DNA from: Ascaris suum | Lineage: Eukaryota > Nematoda > Chromadorea > Rhabditida > Ascarididae | Reading direction: 5' to 3' | DNA length: 64,000 nucleotides | NCBI GenBank assembly: GCA_013433145.1 | Contig: CM024182.1 | Location: forward strand, 1,488,001-1,552,000 | Shown: piece by piece, positions 61,301 to 64,000 of the stretch | How positions within the stretch are numbered: the first letter of the stretch is position 1 | Layout of the letters: each line of letters begins with the position of its first letter | Position numbers and translations under genes: made by a program | Notes under the pieces: model-generated | The model's database searches: none | What the model was told of the DNA's origin: nothing | What the model saw: the letters and a program-made list of their open reading frames with translations, nothing else

Positions 61301-63356
61301 TTTCGAGTATGTTGTTTGTTTTTCTTTTTGATTAGTCTCCATTGATTTCGGGAAGAGTTCCAGACAATTTTCTCGGATGCAGAATGGGAAAACGCATCCG
61401 AGCATTTGGCACGATATGCGTTTTTGCTGTTTAATTAAATTTGAAAAAAAAAAAACAACTGATAATGTTTTCATATATTAGCCTAATCGGCTGACCATGT
61501 AATTCCTCTGCAAAAAATAATTTGTTTATTGTTGTTGTTGTTTTTTTTTTAATACCAAGTGGAAAGACTCGCACATACATATGGACCTAGAGATACATAT
61601 CGAATAGACATGAGCTCATCAAATGCAAAATACCGAAAACGCAAAAAAAAACAACGCGAATTTTATTTTATGGTTTATAGAAGTGGATACGGGTGATTGA
61701 ATTAAAATATGCATGCATAATTTCAATTATTTTTTTTTTAGTTGATCTAATTCTAATTTAATATTATTTCTAATTAAATATTGTGGCAACCGTTGTGAGC
61801 ACATTTCCTCACTTGCTTAGATTTCAATCTTGTAAAGTCAATTGGTTTTATGTGGAAGTATATTTCCAGGGATTTTTTTATTGCTCGTAGAGGCAAGCTG
61901 AAGTGATGCACGCATATTGTGATGACTGTTTTAACGACGTTGTGATAGCTGCCTTGACCTTCGTTATGATGGCAGCTCTGACCTATATTGTGGCGACTGC
62001 GCTGAGCTACGTTTCGACCGCCGCTTTCACCCATAGTTACATTTCAGCTTGTAGCCATCGCTTGTTGAATAAATGGTTGTTCCTTCAGAACTAGCTGGTA
62101 TAGGCGCGACTTCTCAACTTGTTTTATGTTTATGGACTTAGCAACTGCAACGCCTACCTTTTGATTTTTAGGGCGCTTTATCCGACGGTGTGTTACGCCG
62201 TGTTGTGGGTCACTTGACTATCTGAAGTAGTTTTTAATGATTCAGTGCTATTTAAAGGAGAAAGGGGACTGGTAGTGGCAGGAAATGAGACCTTTACCAT
62301 AAAGCTTTTGGCATATTTCAGCACCGTTTTTTAGCATATTTGGAAGAAAGCAAACGAGAATTTAGGTGGATTTTCGATGCCGAGTCTGGGGAGTATAAAC
62401 ACAGTACTTTTTATGCCAAATACAATTCATCCTTAGATGTTTGTTTATCGCCGTGGTAGTGACGTTGGTACCATCTTGTCTAAAAGGTGCGATGAAAACC
62501 ATGTCCTCAAAAAGTGCGTTCATCTCCCCTTCCCAAGGGAATATCGTTTCGACCATCAATTCATTGCTTAGCCTCAGGCTGGAGCTCAATTCTTTCTGCT
62601 TTCACTTTTAACACTGAGCCAAAAACGCATACTAACATCAGAGCGCGCTAAAAAGCTTTCCCACTGTCGTATGCCACGCATACCTCAAGAGAAGCATCTG
62701 CCGGAAATGCAAATGTTGTGTAATCGTTGGAAGTAGCATATCGTTCGGCTGAATGGGTCGCCGGCAGTAATCATTTATTGACAGCTGGCATTGTATGTTA
62801 CATTGAACGGTTAAATTCCGAATGGAGCCCTATTCAGATGTATGTTGATGATTGACCAGCTGACCGAACTTTGGTTGTTTCCAGCCGCCTAGCTTTATCA
62901 ACTTGGTGTTTTTAGATATCAGTGTATATGCACATTATGACAGCTAATTAACATTGCATCTTGTTTCATGTAGTCGACCGAGTGATGTGGACATCTGTGA
63001 CGTAATCGTTTGAGAACTGAATGGCCATTTAAATGTCAATTAAAGTTCGATAATTGAAGAGCATATCGCGTTGAACATTTGTTGTGCTGGCTCCTTGTCC
63101 TTCCTCAATCGCACGCCTTTTTCCCTCTCCAACCTATATGAGGTCAGAATTTCCGCACCTATCCACTATTGTTGTTGAATTTCCGATCAAAGAACCAATT
63201 TCAATGGTGAAATTGCTTGATTTCGGATTTCATATTATAACACATTTTGCTATAACGAATTCGTTTATCTTTGAAGCGAAAGTATTTGCTATTGATTAAA
63301 GTGAGCAAAATTAAGGGTGAAGAGTCGTGTGCGCAAATCGCGGTAGCAAAAACGAA
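61301..63356. other. Intergenic region upstream of the KDEL receptor
   Basis: No supported gene is seen. It contains a degenerate 24-bp repeat (61924-62043). GC content rises beyond about 62.1 kb compared with the rest of the window. Open frames at 61774-62094 follow the repeat, and those at 62362-62589 and 63084-63299 lack splice support. Confidence 0.4.
61924..62043. repeat. Degenerate 24-bp tandem repeat, 5 units
   Basis: Units start at 61924, 61948, 61972, 61996 and 62020. Each follows the pattern g-c-t-g-c-n-t-t-g-a-c-c-t near its start but has diverged. The period is a multiple of three, so both strands read octapeptide repeats (xAALTYVx on plus, HHNxGQxS on minus). No exon signals flank it. 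Confidence 0.6.
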
Positions 63357-64000
63357 ATGAATATCTTTCGGCTGTCGGCAGATTTGGCGCATCTGGTAGC
63401 AATCTTTATCCTAGCGATAAAGATGTGGAAAACACGCTCCGTTGCCGGTATTTCGGGTCGATCGCAAATATTGTTCGCCGCCGTTTTCACTAGCAGATAT
63501 CTTGATCTGTTTACCAATTTTATCTCCTTATACAACTCCATCATGAAGGTCGTTTTTTTTCTGTTATCACACTTTTTTTTAGCAATCCATCAGGTCGTCC
63601 TGGAAACGGAGTAGTAAGTTGGCAACTGACTGAAGAGGGAGAAGAAAGCTGAGGTAACCTCTTAAGGGGACCTCACGGCAGTATCCGAAAGTGTTTCGCA
63701 TTCATATAGTTTTGTGGCACACTGAGAGTCTGATTCAGTGGGGATCGAGAGGCAGCACTGAGGTCCCGTGAACATGACCTACCTTCCTGAATGCCCGGGT
63801 CGTGACTTTTTTCGGGATTCCGGGTTTCACGAAATGCAAATATTTGCAGTAATCGCAAAGCATTCCAGTTGTTAACCAGTGAATTATTGCAGATGTTTTT
63901 CCTGGTCTCGTCATATGGTACACTGTATTTGATGTGGTTCAAGTTCAGAGCCACTTACGATCGCAACCATGATACGTTCCGTATCGAGTTTCTGATCGTT
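63357..64000 (+). CDS. erd-2: ER lumen protein-retaining receptor (KDEL receptor), 5' part
   Basis: Exon 1 is 63357-63548 (64 codons, donor AAG|GTCG). Exon 2 starts at 63893 after ATTGCAG and is still open at the window edge. The protein begins [20 protein letters not shown]. It continues through [40 protein letters not shown], and in exon 2 [19 protein letters not shown]. These match the highly conserved ERD2/KDEL-receptor family, including the SGxSxxSQ-like loop, the YLDLF motif and the TYDxNHDTFRxEFL loop. The seven-TM protein cycles between Golgi and ER and returns HDEL/KDEL-tagged chaperones by COPI transport. About half the protein lies beyond the window. An in-frame extension to 63327 without an ATG is ignored, because the ATG at 63357 matches the family start. 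Confidence 0.93.

Overview
This window looks like nuclear DNA of a parasitic nematode. It is AT-rich, its genes are cut into many short exons by GT-AG introns with TTTCAG-type acceptors, and it holds long (TA)n and (AAAT)n tracts. The families that can be recognised are a nematode-type FMRFamide-peptide receptor, an LRPPRC homologue and a KDEL receptor. The base composition and intron structure would fit a filarial or other spirurid worm, but that is inference. No bacterial, viral or transposon coding region was found. All gene models were built by eye from splice signals and reading-frame continuity.

Layout. 507-6042 (+) is a five-exon neuropeptide GPCR of 380 aa whose splice phases all close. 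6043-9612 is non-coding and carries (TA)n. 20015-9613 (-) is an eleven-exon gene for a 478-aa protein I cannot assign; every junction is in phase. 31739-24060 (-) is a multi-exon gene for an alpha-helical, probably mitochondrial protein with an Arg-rich N-terminus; its first eight exons join in phase and its 3' end is uncertain. 38158-31912 (-) is a second unassigned gene whose stop lies only 172 bases before the start of the previous one, so the two may form a nematode operon. 39431-57236 (+) is an LRPPRC homologue of about 24 exons. 60981-61300 (+) is a possible two-exon small gene. 63357-64000 (+) is the 5' part of a KDEL receptor and runs off the window.

Function. LRPPRC and the presequence-bearing gene at 31.7 kb both point to mitochondrial RNA or ribosome biology. 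They lie on opposite strands of one neighbourhood: the candidate operon and LRPPRC start about 1.3 kb apart and diverge, so a shared promoter region is possible. The GPCR and the KDEL receptor have no evident link to them.

Repeats. There are eight (TA)n tracts (about 40-157 bp), several (AAAT)n blocks, 13-17 base C or G homopolymers, C-rich tracts that would form G-quadruplexes on the minus strand, a 21-bp x 6 minisatellite, a degenerate 24-bp x 5 repeat, a 45-bp tandem duplication, and short diverged interspersed repeats. No complete novel system was recognised. The best candidates for new biology are the two unassigned minus-strand genes and the possible operon.
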